A stretch of DNA of 31,767 nucleotides from UBA4660 sp034408895 (lineage in GTDB: Bacteria; Bacteroidota; Bacteroidia; Flavobacteriales_D; Sanyastnellaceae). The first letter of the stretch is position 1. Each line of letters opens with the position of its first letter. The notes under the pieces were generated by a model. The model had not been told where the DNA came from and searched no databases. It saw nothing but the letters and a program-made list of their open reading frames with translations. The stretch is from the NCBI GenBank assembly GCA_034408895.1, contig JAWXCI010000077.1, forward strand, positions 1-31,767. Direction: 5' to 3'. Below are positions 15,710 to 23,908 of the stretch, in pieces. The position numbers and the translations under genes were made by a program.

Positions 15710-16201
15710 ATGAAAACAATACGATTAATATTGGTTGCAGCAGCGATGTTGTGGATGGCTCAGGTTTCCTCTGCACAGGAAAAGGGAGATCAAGAAAAGG
15801 GAGAACGAATCCAGCAATTGAAAATCGCTTTCATCAGTGAGCGGCTTGACCTTAGCCGCGAGCAAGCGGAAAAATTCTGGCCCATCTTCAATGATTTTGA
15901 TGGACAGAAAATGAACATACGCAAACAATTGAAAGACTTTCATAAAAAGATGAAGGATGGAATTGTTGCTGAGAAGGAATTGACTGATGCCATCAATAAG
16001 ATGACAGAACTTCGAACTCAGGAAGCACAAGTTGACAAACAACTGCTGCTGGAAGTGCTACCAGTAATCGGTGCCGATAAAACACAACGACTTATTGGAC
16101 TGGAAGAAGATTTCCGTAAGAAGCTGATGGACAAATTCCGGGAGAAGAGAATGGGCAAAGGTCCAGGCGGGCCAGGCGGACAAGGTCAAAAAAGGTTCTA
16201 G
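15710..16201 (+). CDS. Spy/CpxP-like periplasmic protein
   Basis: A 163-residue exported protein with a signal peptide ending VSSAQ (about residue 22), then a mostly helical body. LKIAFISERLDLSREQAEKF (38-57) followed by WPIFNDFD is the pattern of Bacteroidota CpxP/Spy/CnrR-like sensors, whose LTxxQ-like motif and amphipathic helices bind misfolded protein or metal. The tail is Gly/Pro/Lys-rich (GKGPGGPGGQGQKRF). As third gene of the sigma/anti-sigma operon it is likely the periplasmic sensor or chaperone arm of the circuit (inference). It ends 6 bases from the converging cytochrome gene; an AGTTCTT/AAGAACT hairpin straddles both stops and may serve as a weak shared terminator. Confidence 0.82.
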   Translation: MKTIRLILVAAAMLWMAQVSSAQEKGDQEKGERIQQLKIAFISERLDLSREQAEKFWPIFNDFDGQKMNIRKQLKDFHKKMKDGIVAEKELTDAINKMTELRTQEAQVDKQLLLEVLPVIGADKTQRLIGLEEDFRKKLMDKFREKRMGKGPGGPGGQGQKRF

Positions 16202-16207
16202 TTCTTT

Positions 16208-18115
16208 TTAATGAACAAGAACTTTCTCAATCCATTTATCATTCAGCACCACGAGGTAAGTGCCTTTACTAAGTGAATATGTTTTTTGTTCGTGCTCCTG
16301 CACATCATCTTTCAAAATAATTTTTCCACCGGCATCAAATAATTCCAGTTTCAAATTCTTTCTTGCCAGAACAACTATGCAAGATGAAGTGCTGAAAATT
16401 TGCCCCCATTCCGATTCTGGTGATTCATTCAACCCAACATATTCTTCAACCATAAACGATTGATTGCGCATTAGTACTGGTGAGCGATCAGCCATATCAA
16501 ACATCGTTTCGAACGAATCTATTTCCGGTGTTGATGCGGAAAATATTTCCTGCATCCAGGTAGGAGGGAGGGACTGGTAATAGATGGAAACTTCACCTGA
16601 TATTTCTTCATCATATCCGTTAAGCGGAACGCGGTAGTGAATCACATCGGTGCCGCTGCCTTCCAGCGGGTCGTGGTTGAAATCCACATCACTCAAAGCA
16701 TTTCCCACAATCATGGTGGTGTCATACACCGGGTTTGAGGTTGAAAAACCAAGGGGCGCAAGGCGGTTGTCTTTCAGGTGCGAGTCACCGCGTTCCAGCA
16801 AGGTCGTTTCATTTCCATTCACGTCAGCCATCACCATTTCATAAATCTGTACTTGATTTTCGCTGGTTATGATGTTGTGGTGCGATTCAAAAGGTTCGCT
16901 CTCGCCTGTAATGGTGTAGTTGACATCATCATCGAACTTTCCAGAATGAAAAATTTCATCTCCGTTGTTATCGAGCAATTGAAAGTGTACCGACATCTTG
17001 CGCGATGGAAATCCGCTTGGCAATTTGTGGCCTGCTTTGTTAGTGAGTTTTATGTTGATGAAGAGCGAATCTGCTGTCCTGCCTTCTTCCGTTATTTCAA
17101 CTTCAATACTTTGTTGCTGTAGCATATCGAATGTAGCCGCAATGGTTTGATTAAAATCCTGAACTTGTGCAGCTATACCGAGCGATTCCAAATTATTCTT
17201 CATTAGTTGAAGCATCAGCGTGTTCGCTCCGGCTAGCGTGTGCAATCCGAAAGGTTCCCGCGGGGGCGTATCGAAACCGGCTGCCAGTACAACAGGCTGA
17301 TCCAGCAAACGGGGAAGATGGCATTGCTGGCAAGTGATATTATCGGTACTGTACGATGAATTGAGCCACTCATGGTAAGTGGCCTGTTCAACGAAAGTGC
17401 CTCCGGTATAATTTCCTTCAAGGTCGGCAGTCTCTGTGATAAGAGTATGGCAGCCTGCACAAATTCCCGCATCATTAATGTGTGCACCAAACTCGGGTGT
17501 ATAGCCGCTAGCCAACGCCATGGGTGTTACCAAAGTTTCGGTGAATGGGCCAAACGCAGTTTGCGAAGTGACGAAATGAAGATCACCCGAATGCGTATCT
17601 CCCAGTTGTTCTGTGCTTTGTTGGTGGCATGCCAGGCAGCTCACACCATCCAGTGCAATGCTGTCGGCAGCCATTTCAACTATTGCATATTCTGAAGCGC
17701 CACCGAAGAATGCAGCGAAGTGTCCCAGCGGTGCATGGCACGAAGTGCATTTGGTTTCAAGTTGGCTTTGATGAGCTGGGTTGATCAGAACTTCATGGCT
17801 CACTTTGGCCCGCCAGAACGGATCTTTTGCGCTGTTGGCCATCATGCTGCTGCGCCAGTCATCTACCACGTTTATGTCACCACCTTCAAGATCAACACTT
17901 GCAATTGCTGCCGGATCAAGTCCGTGGCATTGATCACACTTTCCACTGGAAGCAAATAATCCGTTGAAGCCCTCGGGAAGGGAATCGAGAAAAGCCACCC
18001 CGTCACCCATGGGGGGAGATGAAGGCAATTTCACATTGCGAAATGAAGTGCTGAGAAACACAATTCCAAGCAACAGGAAACAAACAACAAACGATTTTGT
18101 AAATGGCTTCATCAT
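16208..18115 (-). CDS. pentaheme cytochrome c with T9SS-like C-terminal domain
   Basis: A 635-residue exported protein with a signal peptide (FVVCFLLLGIVFLSTSF) and five CxxCH heme-attachment sites: CDQCH (60), CTSCH (123), CLACH (160), CAGCH (219) and CQQCH (262). The heme half resembles the cytochrome c554/c' family (DDWRSSMMANSAKDPFWRAK is a recurring stretch in such proteins). Residues 330-570 are beta-rich and contain LTNKAGHKLPSGFPSRK, common in secreted multiheme proteins. The last 60 residues (LKLELFDAGGKIILKDD ... GTYLVVLND) look like a T9SS type A tail lacking its usual PNP strand. I start at the ATG at 18115 (18112 is equally good); a TTG at 18121 is less likely. The role is probably extracytoplasmic electron transfer. 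MsrA is encoded 100 bases upstream on the same strand. Confidence 0.88.
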   Translation of the reverse strand: MMKPFTKSFVVCFLLLGIVFLSTSFRNVKLPSSPPMGDGVAFLDSLPEGFNGLFASSGKCDQCHGLDPAAIASVDLEGGDINVVDDWRSSMMANSAKDPFWRAKVSHEVLINPAHQSQLETKCTSCHAPLGHFAAFFGGASEYAIVEMAADSIALDGVSCLACHQQSTEQLGDTHSGDLHFVTSQTAFGPFTETLVTPMALASGYTPEFGAHINDAGICAGCHTLITETADLEGNYTGGTFVEQATYHEWLNSSYSTDNITCQQCHLPRLLDQPVVLAAGFDTPPREPFGLHTLAGANTLMLQLMKNNLESLGIAAQVQDFNQTIAATFDMLQQQSIEVEITEEGRTADSLFINIKLTNKAGHKLPSGFPSRKMSVHFQLLDNNGDEIFHSGKFDDDVNYTITGESEPFESHHNIITSENQVQIYEMVMADVNGNETTLLERGDSHLKDNRLAPLGFSTSNPVYDTTMIVGNALSDVDFNHDPLEGSGTDVIHYRVPLNGYDEEISGEVSIYYQSLPPTWMQEIFSASTPEIDSFETMFDMADRSPVLMRNQSFMVEEYVGLNESPESEWGQIFSTSSCIVVLARKNLKLELFDAGGKIILKDDVQEHEQKTYSLSKGTYLVVLNDKWIEKVLVH

Positions 18116-18214
18116 GCACAAAGAAAATTACTTGTGGATGATGCAGAACAAATTCAGGGTAAACTATTTCAACACCGGAGTTGTAAACTCACAACACTCT
18201 TGTGAATCCACCTA

Positions 18215-18853
18215 CTATTGTTTTAGCTTCTCCTGGAATTTCTTTTTAAATTTATCCACTTTGGGCGCAATCACCATTTGGCAATAGGGTGCTTCACCAT
18301 TAAGTGCGAAGTACTCCTGATGATAGTCTTCGGCTGGATAAAAATCTGCGATAGGAGAAATTTCGGTCACAACGGGATTGGGCCAGTTGCCACTTTCATT
18401 GGCGGCCTTCAACGCAGTTTGTGCAATCCGTTTCTGTTCATCGCTGTGATAATAAATCACCGAACGATATTGAGTTCCTTTATCAGCACCCTGGCGGTTG
18501 AGCGTTGTAGGGTCGTGTGTTTCGAAAAACACTTCGAGGATTTCCGAATACGAAACGGAATCGGGATTAAATGTTACCTGAACAACTTCGGCATGGCCTG
18601 TGGTTCCATTGCATACTTCCGTGTACGATGGGTTTTTGACGGATCCACCACTGTATCCGCTTTGTACTTTCACTACGCCATCAAGGTATTGGTAAATGGC
18701 TTCCACACACCAAAAGCATCCGGCTCCCAATGTTGCTGTTTCTGATTTTTCCATGTTGTCTGTCATCTGGTCTTTGGGTGTTTGAGTTTGCGAGCTGCCT
18801 GTGCAGGACTCGAGTGCAAGCATAACGCCTGCGAAAATGATTTGTGTTTTCAT
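18215..18853 (-). CDS. msrA: peptide-methionine (S)-S-oxide reductase, lipoprotein form
   Basis: Reduces methionine-S-sulfoxide in proteins. The active site GCFWCVE has its catalytic Cys at 46; the conserved GYSGG, GTTGHAEVVQVTFNP and THDPTTLNRQGADKGTQYRS all follow. The N-terminus carries a lipobox (ALESC, Cys17), so this MsrA is anchored in the envelope rather than cytosolic, suited to repairing oxidised exported proteins. No MsrB domain is fused. The 212-residue length fits a lipoprotein MsrA. The stop is 100 bases before the cytochrome start on the same strand, so co-transcription is possible. Confidence 0.95.
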   Translation of the reverse strand: MKTQIIFAGVMLALESCTGSSQTQTPKDQMTDNMEKSETATLGAGCFWCVEAIYQYLDGVVKVQSGYSGGSVKNPSYTEVCNGTTGHAEVVQVTFNPDSVSYSEILEVFFETHDPTTLNRQGADKGTQYRSVIYYHSDEQKRIAQTALKAANESGNWPNPVVTEISPIADFYPAEDYHQEYFALNGEAPYCQMVIAPKVDKFKKKFQEKLKQ

Positions 18854-19105
18854 AAGGGAATATGTACGCTGAACAATAATGAGTCGGATTGAGTGTGCAA
18901 TCCTGACAACCTTTTAGAGTCTGTTAAAAATTCCATCAAACGGCTTGTTACAGGCCTTTTTGGATCCTACTTCGTTTCCACAGGATGCTGCGCAGAAATT
19001 TTTCCAGATAGGCATCATTATCTAAAGAAAATTTCGCCTCGTCTGACCAAAAAATGCCTTAATTACAATCTCGTTCATGACATCTTAAACAGACTCTTGC
19101 CCTGT

Positions 19106-19342
19106 TCAGGAAATATTACTGCTGCCCGGTGGAGGTGTTTCCTGTTTGTAGAGTATCGCGTAGATGATGTAAACAATTACGCTGCAAACGAGCAAAACGA
19201 AAATGCTCTGCACCGTTTTCCAGATATAATGGCGAAGAATGTCGTTCGGGATAATCTCCCAAATGCCAAGCACAGCAAATACTGCAATGACTACTACTAC
19301 ACTGGAGAGCACAATGGCGAAAATGTTTCTGGCGTTGGTCAT
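19106..19342 (-). CDS. small two-helix membrane protein (78 aa)
   Basis: A 78-residue product with two strongly hydrophobic segments, NIFAIVLSSVVVVIAVFAVL (about 6-25) and SIFVLLVCSVIVYIIYAILY (about 46-65), joined by IWEIIPNDILRHYIWKTVQ, and a short polar tail ending PPPGSSNIS. The two clean helices and amphipathic linker argue for a real gene over the overlapping + strand frame at 18893-19387, whose composition is poor. No family is recognised. It stands alone between msrA and the FG-GAP gene. Confidence 0.65.
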   Translation of the reverse strand: MTNARNIFAIVLSSVVVVIAVFAVLGIWEIIPNDILRHYIWKTVQSIFVLLVCSVIVYIIYAILYKQETPPPGSSNIS

Positions 19343-19473
19343 AGAAGATTTGAGTTATATCATAAGAGATTAATGAATGAACGATAGCAAATTTCTTTGC
19401 GAAGACGAAACAAGTAATCTTTTGCGGGATGAAGTTATTTTGCGTTTAGGGAATTTTAACTAGGATACAAATG

Positions 19474-19522
19474 AATACCCCTAAGGGATTTGCGACCGCC
19501 TTAGGGGTATTTCTTTTTTTAA
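19474..19522. terminator. strong hairpin terminator between minus-strand genes
   Basis: A 13-base-pair stem, AATACCCCTAAGG with CCTTAGGGGTATT, and a 12-base loop. The T run (TTCTTTTTTT) is on the + strand side. It lies 22 bases beyond the stop of the minus-strand FG-GAP gene, so it most likely ends that transcript. The T tract orientation would favour a + transcript, for which no gene is seen. Confidence 0.75.
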
Positions 19523-19543
19523 GAGCTATGCAACTATGCAATT

Positions 19544-22270
19544 CTACTTCTTCACAAACTCTTGCACTGAATGAGCATTGCCTGAAGAAATCTCAAGCGA
19601 GTAAACTCCTGCTGCCAGTTGACTCACATCGAGTGTCAGTGTTTTTTCGCTGAGTCCGCTGAAACTGCTGGTCATCACTTTGCGCCCTGTTTCATCTAAT
19701 ACAATCAGTGAAATGTTTTGTGTAATGTTGTTGTTCAGTTGCACATTCAACACCTCCACAGTTGGGTTGGGATAGATGGCGAACATTTGTTCCTTTTGTT
19801 CTTCAACTCCTACCACGTTGGCAATCACTTCTACCCGGTCGCTGACACATTCGGTCATCAGTTTCTGGATTTGCCAATCGTAGAAATAATAGTAGAGTCC
19901 TGTTCCGTTGCTGGAAGAATAAATCTCGCCTGCGGTTCCAATTAGGTAGGGATAAGATAAACCTGCATTGTTGCGGAAGAGGTTGTTTTCAGCACAGGCA
20001 ATAGACAATCCGTCTTCTGCAGGGATAGTAAAGTTGAGTGTAAGAATGTTGGTGCCGATATCACAGAAGCCGGTGGTTTCGGAAATCAAAATATTGTTTG
20101 AATCGTAAAGTTGAATTGTACGGTCGCCTGCAACACCATCGGTAGACACATACACTGTTGTTGTCAGCAAAGTGAACTCTTCTGTAGCGTTGAAAAACAA
20201 ACGCCCTCCGCTTTGAGGTAATCCACCACCACCTGAATTGTCGGGTTTGCCGCCTTCTTCCAATTCGCCACCGTGTGTGGTTGATGATGTTATCCAATAA
20301 GAAATTTCATCGGTGAAGAATTCAGTTTCAAAAGAATTTCCTGTGCCGAGCACTTCTGTGGAAACTTCTGTATCGTACCACTGAAGATTATTTCCTGTTG
20401 CAGTGAAAGTAACAGTGCCCGGAGCACCAATAGTTACATCTTCCGACACCGGTGCAGGATTGGAAAGCACTTCTATTTCTGTGGTTGCACTTTCATAGTC
20501 CACACCATCGCACGCACCGGAAACAGATACCCAATAGGTACCGCTTTCTTCCACCACTATGGTTTGGCCGGTTTGTCCCGTGCTCCACAGATAGGTTGCA
20601 GCTATAGACGAAGAGAGTATGGCAGAACCTCCTTCGCAAAATACGTTTTCGCCTGAGAGAGTTACTACCGGGGCAGCCGATTCAATCAGGGAAATCACCA
20701 CGTTGTTGGAAAGCGCTGCGCAGCCGTCTTCGTCAAACACTATTACGCTGTAGTTGCCTGGATTTGCAACTGTGATGGATTGTGTAGTGGCTCCATTGCT
20801 CCACACATAAGAGTTACCTGCCGGAGCATTCAGCTCAGCAGATTGACCCGGGCAGAATTCAGTTGCGCCTATCACTTCTACCTGCACTCCCGGCAGCGAG
20901 CAACCAGCTTCGGCTATAATATGTGTGGTGTTGATAACAGGATTATCAATAGTTGTCACCGTTCCGCTTGGCCACTTCACTACCACCTGGTCAATGCCGG
21001 TAGCATCACCTATTCCGAAGTTTGAAATGAGGGATGAACCCGGAGAAAAACTTCTGCCCGCACGCACTTCGCGAATTTGTATTCCCCACGGGCCATAAAT
21101 TTCGATACGCGCACCTATTCCGTCTTTGTTGGATTCAATACCTTCCAGATCGAAACGCACCCAGTTATTTTCATTGCCATCGTTCAGCCAAAGCGTGTTT
21201 CCATAAATCACATCCAGAAAACCATCGTTATTCATATCGCCCACTCCGCCTTCAGTAAATGGCAATTGGCCAGCAGTAAAAGTCCAGTCGCCATTGTTCC
21301 AGTATGCTTCCGGATTCATTTCAGAAAAGATGTCAACGAAACCATCATTGTCAAAATCAACAGCATCGCAATCCCATGCACCGAGGTCTTCGGCATCAAT
21401 TCCTGAATCGGCAATTACATCGGTAAAAGTTCCGTCACCATTATTTTCCATCAGGCGATTTGCCCATTCGTGATTAACGGTAAAGGAATCGAAGTCTCCG
21501 TCATTATCCCAATCCTCGAAACAAGTGGTCCAACTTTGGTCACCATCATCCATATTGGTTTCCGGGCCTACGCTTGTAAAAACTCCGTCACCATCATTAC
21601 GGTAAAGAAGGTTGATGCGCTGCGGATCACCGGCAGGCGCACCGCCACGACATTTGGTAATATAGAGATCACTATCCCAATCGTTGTCATAATCCACCCA
21701 CATGGCAGCGTAGTTTCCACCCACATCCAGTGTTTGAATAAGTGTGATATCAAAACTCAACACACCGTTTGTGTTGCGGTACGGGCGACACTGATCCACA
21801 TCATGACACACAAATGCGTCAAGGTTTCCATCGTTGTCAATATCACTAAAAGTGGAACGCTGCGAGAAGATGTATTCCCCTTGCGGATCTTCCAGGTAGC
21901 TGGTTCCATCATCGCTTGCATAGATAAAAGAAACGGCATTGCCATCGCCAAAAAGGAGGTCGGTAAATCCATTGCCATCAATATCAGCAGTGCAGATGCT
22001 CCACGATGGATCATTGGAGCCGGCAATGTCAAATTGCTGCGCATCAAATCCGCCACCAGGCAGTTGGAAATCAATGTAGATGGTTCCGCCCAATACGCGA
22101 ATTACATCATCCAATTGGTCGCCATTCATATCGGCAGCGCAATCGCTTCCGCTGGTTCCGGTTATGGTTTGAAGCTGGGATGATGAATTGGTAAATGTTA
22201 CTTGTGCGCAGCAGGCTGTTGTGTAAAACAGGCAAAAAAGCGCGATTGCAGGTTGTAAATATTTTTTCAT
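19544..22270 (-). CDS. secreted FG-GAP/VCBS and ASPIC/UnbV protein with T9SS type A sorting domain
   Basis: A 908-residue exported protein. The signal peptide ends about 22 (ACCAQ). Residues 25-365 hold FG-GAP/VCBS repeats with Ca-binding loops such as DMNGDQLDDVI (48), DIDGNGFTDLL (97), DIDNDGNLDAF (143), DYDNDWDSDLY (193), DWDNDGDFDSF (253), DFDNDGFVDIF (305) and DMNNDGFLDVI (345), a probable seven-bladed propeller. An ASPIC/UnbV domain follows (366-455; GIGARIEIYG, VVKWPSGT), then two Ig-like modules (about 460-605), a beta-sandwich (about 630-825) and the type A tail from YPNP at 833 to the terminal QEFVKK. It is most like CRTAC-type surface adhesion proteins; ligand unknown. It is monocistronic. 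Confidence 0.92.
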   Translation of the reverse strand: MKKYLQPAIALFCLFYTTACCAQVTFTNSSSQLQTITGTSGSDCAADMNGDQLDDVIRVLGGTIYIDFQLPGGGFDAQQFDIAGSNDPSWSICTADIDGNGFTDLLFGDGNAVSFIYASDDGTSYLEDPQGEYIFSQRSTFSDIDNDGNLDAFVCHDVDQCRPYRNTNGVLSFDITLIQTLDVGGNYAAMWVDYDNDWDSDLYITKCRGGAPAGDPQRINLLYRNDGDGVFTSVGPETNMDDGDQSWTTCFEDWDNDGDFDSFTVNHEWANRLMENNGDGTFTDVIADSGIDAEDLGAWDCDAVDFDNDGFVDIFSEMNPEAYWNNGDWTFTAGQLPFTEGGVGDMNNDGFLDVIYGNTLWLNDGNENNWVRFDLEGIESNKDGIGARIEIYGPWGIQIREVRAGRSFSPGSSLISNFGIGDATGIDQVVVKWPSGTVTTIDNPVINTTHIIAEAGCSLPGVQVEVIGATEFCPGQSAELNAPAGNSYVWSNGATTQSITVANPGNYSVIVFDEDGCAALSNNVVISLIESAAPVVTLSGENVFCEGGSAILSSSIAATYLWSTGQTGQTIVVEESGTYWVSVSGACDGVDYESATTEIEVLSNPAPVSEDVTIGAPGTVTFTATGNNLQWYDTEVSTEVLGTGNSFETEFFTDEISYWITSSTTHGGELEEGGKPDNSGGGGLPQSGGRLFFNATEEFTLLTTTVYVSTDGVAGDRTIQLYDSNNILISETTGFCDIGTNILTLNFTIPAEDGLSIACAENNLFRNNAGLSYPYLIGTAGEIYSSSNGTGLYYYFYDWQIQKLMTECVSDRVEVIANVVGVEEQKEQMFAIYPNPTVEVLNVQLNNNITQNISLIVLDETGRKVMTSSFSGLSEKTLTLDVSQLAAGVYSLEISSGNAHSVQEFVKK

Positions 22271-22427
22271 ATAAAAAAAAATAAATTGGTTTATGGCTCA
22301 AAGATGAGAAATGTGGAGCAGCGGTTGACAATTCCTTGAGGTAAAAGTTGAAATCTTAGAGGAGATATTTGACAGAACCTGAGGCTTGATACAGCTAAGG
22401 CTTAACAGCTCTTGTGGAATTTTGGCA

Positions 22428-22456
22428 TTGATGCTACGGCAGTAATTTCACATTTG
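22428..22456 (+). promoter_or_regulatory. promoter of the broken serine hydrolase gene
   Basis: TTG at 22428-22430, an 18-base spacer, then CACATTTG (one mismatch from TAnnTTTG) ending 16 bases before the ATG at 22473. Spacing and position are those of a Bacteroidota promoter, so the pseudogene may still be transcribed. Confidence 0.45.
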
Positions 22457-22472
22457 CAAAAAGTCAAAATCC

Positions 22473-23902
22473 ATGATGAAAAAATCTTTTCTAGTCCTGT
22501 TCGCGGCTCTATCGCTTAACGCGTGGGCGCAAACTCTTGAACTTTCAACCCACATGGATGAATTCATGGAGAAGATGAATGAAAATGGATTATCAGCTTC
22601 GGTGATTTGCATAAAGGATGGCAAAGAAGTATTGAAGAAAGGTTACGGCCTTTCTAATCGCGAAGAGCAAATTTCCAACACTCCGCAAACTGTTTTTACT
22701 GTTGGAAGTATTACTAAACAATTTACCGCTGCTGCGATATTGAAACTTGAAATGCAGGGCAAGTTGAAAACAACAGACCTGATGTCGAAATACATTAACA
22801 ATGTTCCGCAGGACAAAAGTGAAATCACCCTTCACAAACTGCTTACAATGAATGCAGGATTGGTTGAAGCATTTGGGATGATTATGAAGCCCTCAACCGC
22901 AATTTGTTTCTTGAACGCGCCATGACTTCCGAATTGGTTTCAAAACCAGGAACGGAATTTCTTTACTCGAATGTGAACTACTCGATACTCGGTGCAATAG
23001 TGGAAATTGTTTCAGGAAAAGAATAGGAAACGTATTGCCGGGAAAATTTATGGTTGCCAGCAGGAATGAATTTCACAGGATATGTACAACCTGATTGGAG
23101 CAAGATGAATATCTCCGTGGGCTACAACAAGCAACAAGAAAACAAGGGAACCTCACTGAGCAAGAATTGGGACAAGGATGGCCCATATTGGAATTTGAAA
23201 TGCGATGGTGGCGTGCTCTCCACTTGTGAGGACAAGTACTTGTGGTATCTCGCACTGAAGGGAAACAAAATTCTTGATGACAACGCAAAGAAGAAAATGT
23301 ACACACCGCATATTGCAGAAGACCCTAGCGGACAATCACACTACGGATACGGCTGGGCGATTTTCAAGACTCAACGAAATACCACACTCATCACACACAA
23401 CGGAGGCAACGGAATCTTCTTTGCCGACTATCTCCACTATGCGGATGAAAACACATTTGTATTTCTCCAGAGCAACGCAAGCAAACGCGGGCGGCAGGAT
23501 GTGGCGTGGGAACTTGGCCGTATGATGTTGATTCCCGGATACCAGCCTGAGATAAGAAGCAACAATCTGGTTTCCACAACAGTTGAAGATGTGGAAAGAA
23601 CTTACCGGACTAAAACCGTTTCAAATTTCATCGCTTATGCGGAAGAAAAGTTTTCAGGAACAACTGAATCATTCGTGAAAGAAAACCTAGGCCCTGGATT
23701 TCTTCAGAGTATGCCCATTCAAAAACACGTGAGCATGTTTGACATGGTTCGCAAGGATTTGAGCGGTGGAAAATTCAAAGAGCTGTTGAAATCAGGCGAG
23801 GAGCTTGAATTCCGATACGAAATGCCGAATGGTGAAATGATGTCGGTGATTACTGAACTGAACATGGAAGGAAAAATCCGCGGGATGAGGTTCGGGAATT
23901 GA
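22473..23902 (+). pseudogene. serine hydrolase of the beta-lactamase family, broken by a frameshift and a nonsense codon
   Basis: The frame from the ATG at 22473 encodes a signal peptide (MKKSFLVLFAALSLNAWAQ) and the N-terminal half of a class C beta-lactamase-like esterase/peptidase, with the SxxK nucleophile in TVGSITKQFTAAAILKLE. At GGG 22875-22877 it shifts out of frame and stops at 22925. Restoring one G gives DDYEALNRNLFLERAM and then KPGTEFLYSNVNYSILGAIV, which contains the Y-S-N motif, until TAG at 23024-23026, where a Tyr codon is expected. After this the frame is open to 23902 (LPAGMNFTGY, HYGYGWAIFK, HNGGNGIFF with the HxG-like third motif). Two independent lesions make an active product very unlikely; everything else is well preserved, so the damage is recent or partly a sequencing artefact. 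Confidence 0.9.
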
Positions 23903-23908
23903 AGTGAT

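Noticed and set aside
18278..18745. 155-codon + frame opposite msrA
   Set aside because: Antisense shadow; MsrA has every active-site motif.
18893..19387. 164-codon + frame opposite the 78-residue membrane protein
   Set aside because: Rich in Arg/Asn/His with no fold signal, while the minus frame has two clean membrane helices.
21470..22183. 237-codon + strand frame antisense to the FG-GAP gene
   Set aside because: It is the mirror of a strongly supported repeat protein whose Asp/Asn/Gly-rich loops create long open antisense frames; no domain or signal is seen.
22875..22878. Programmed frameshift in the serine hydrolase
   Set aside because: There is no slippery heptamer, and a TAG further on in the second frame would still abort the product.
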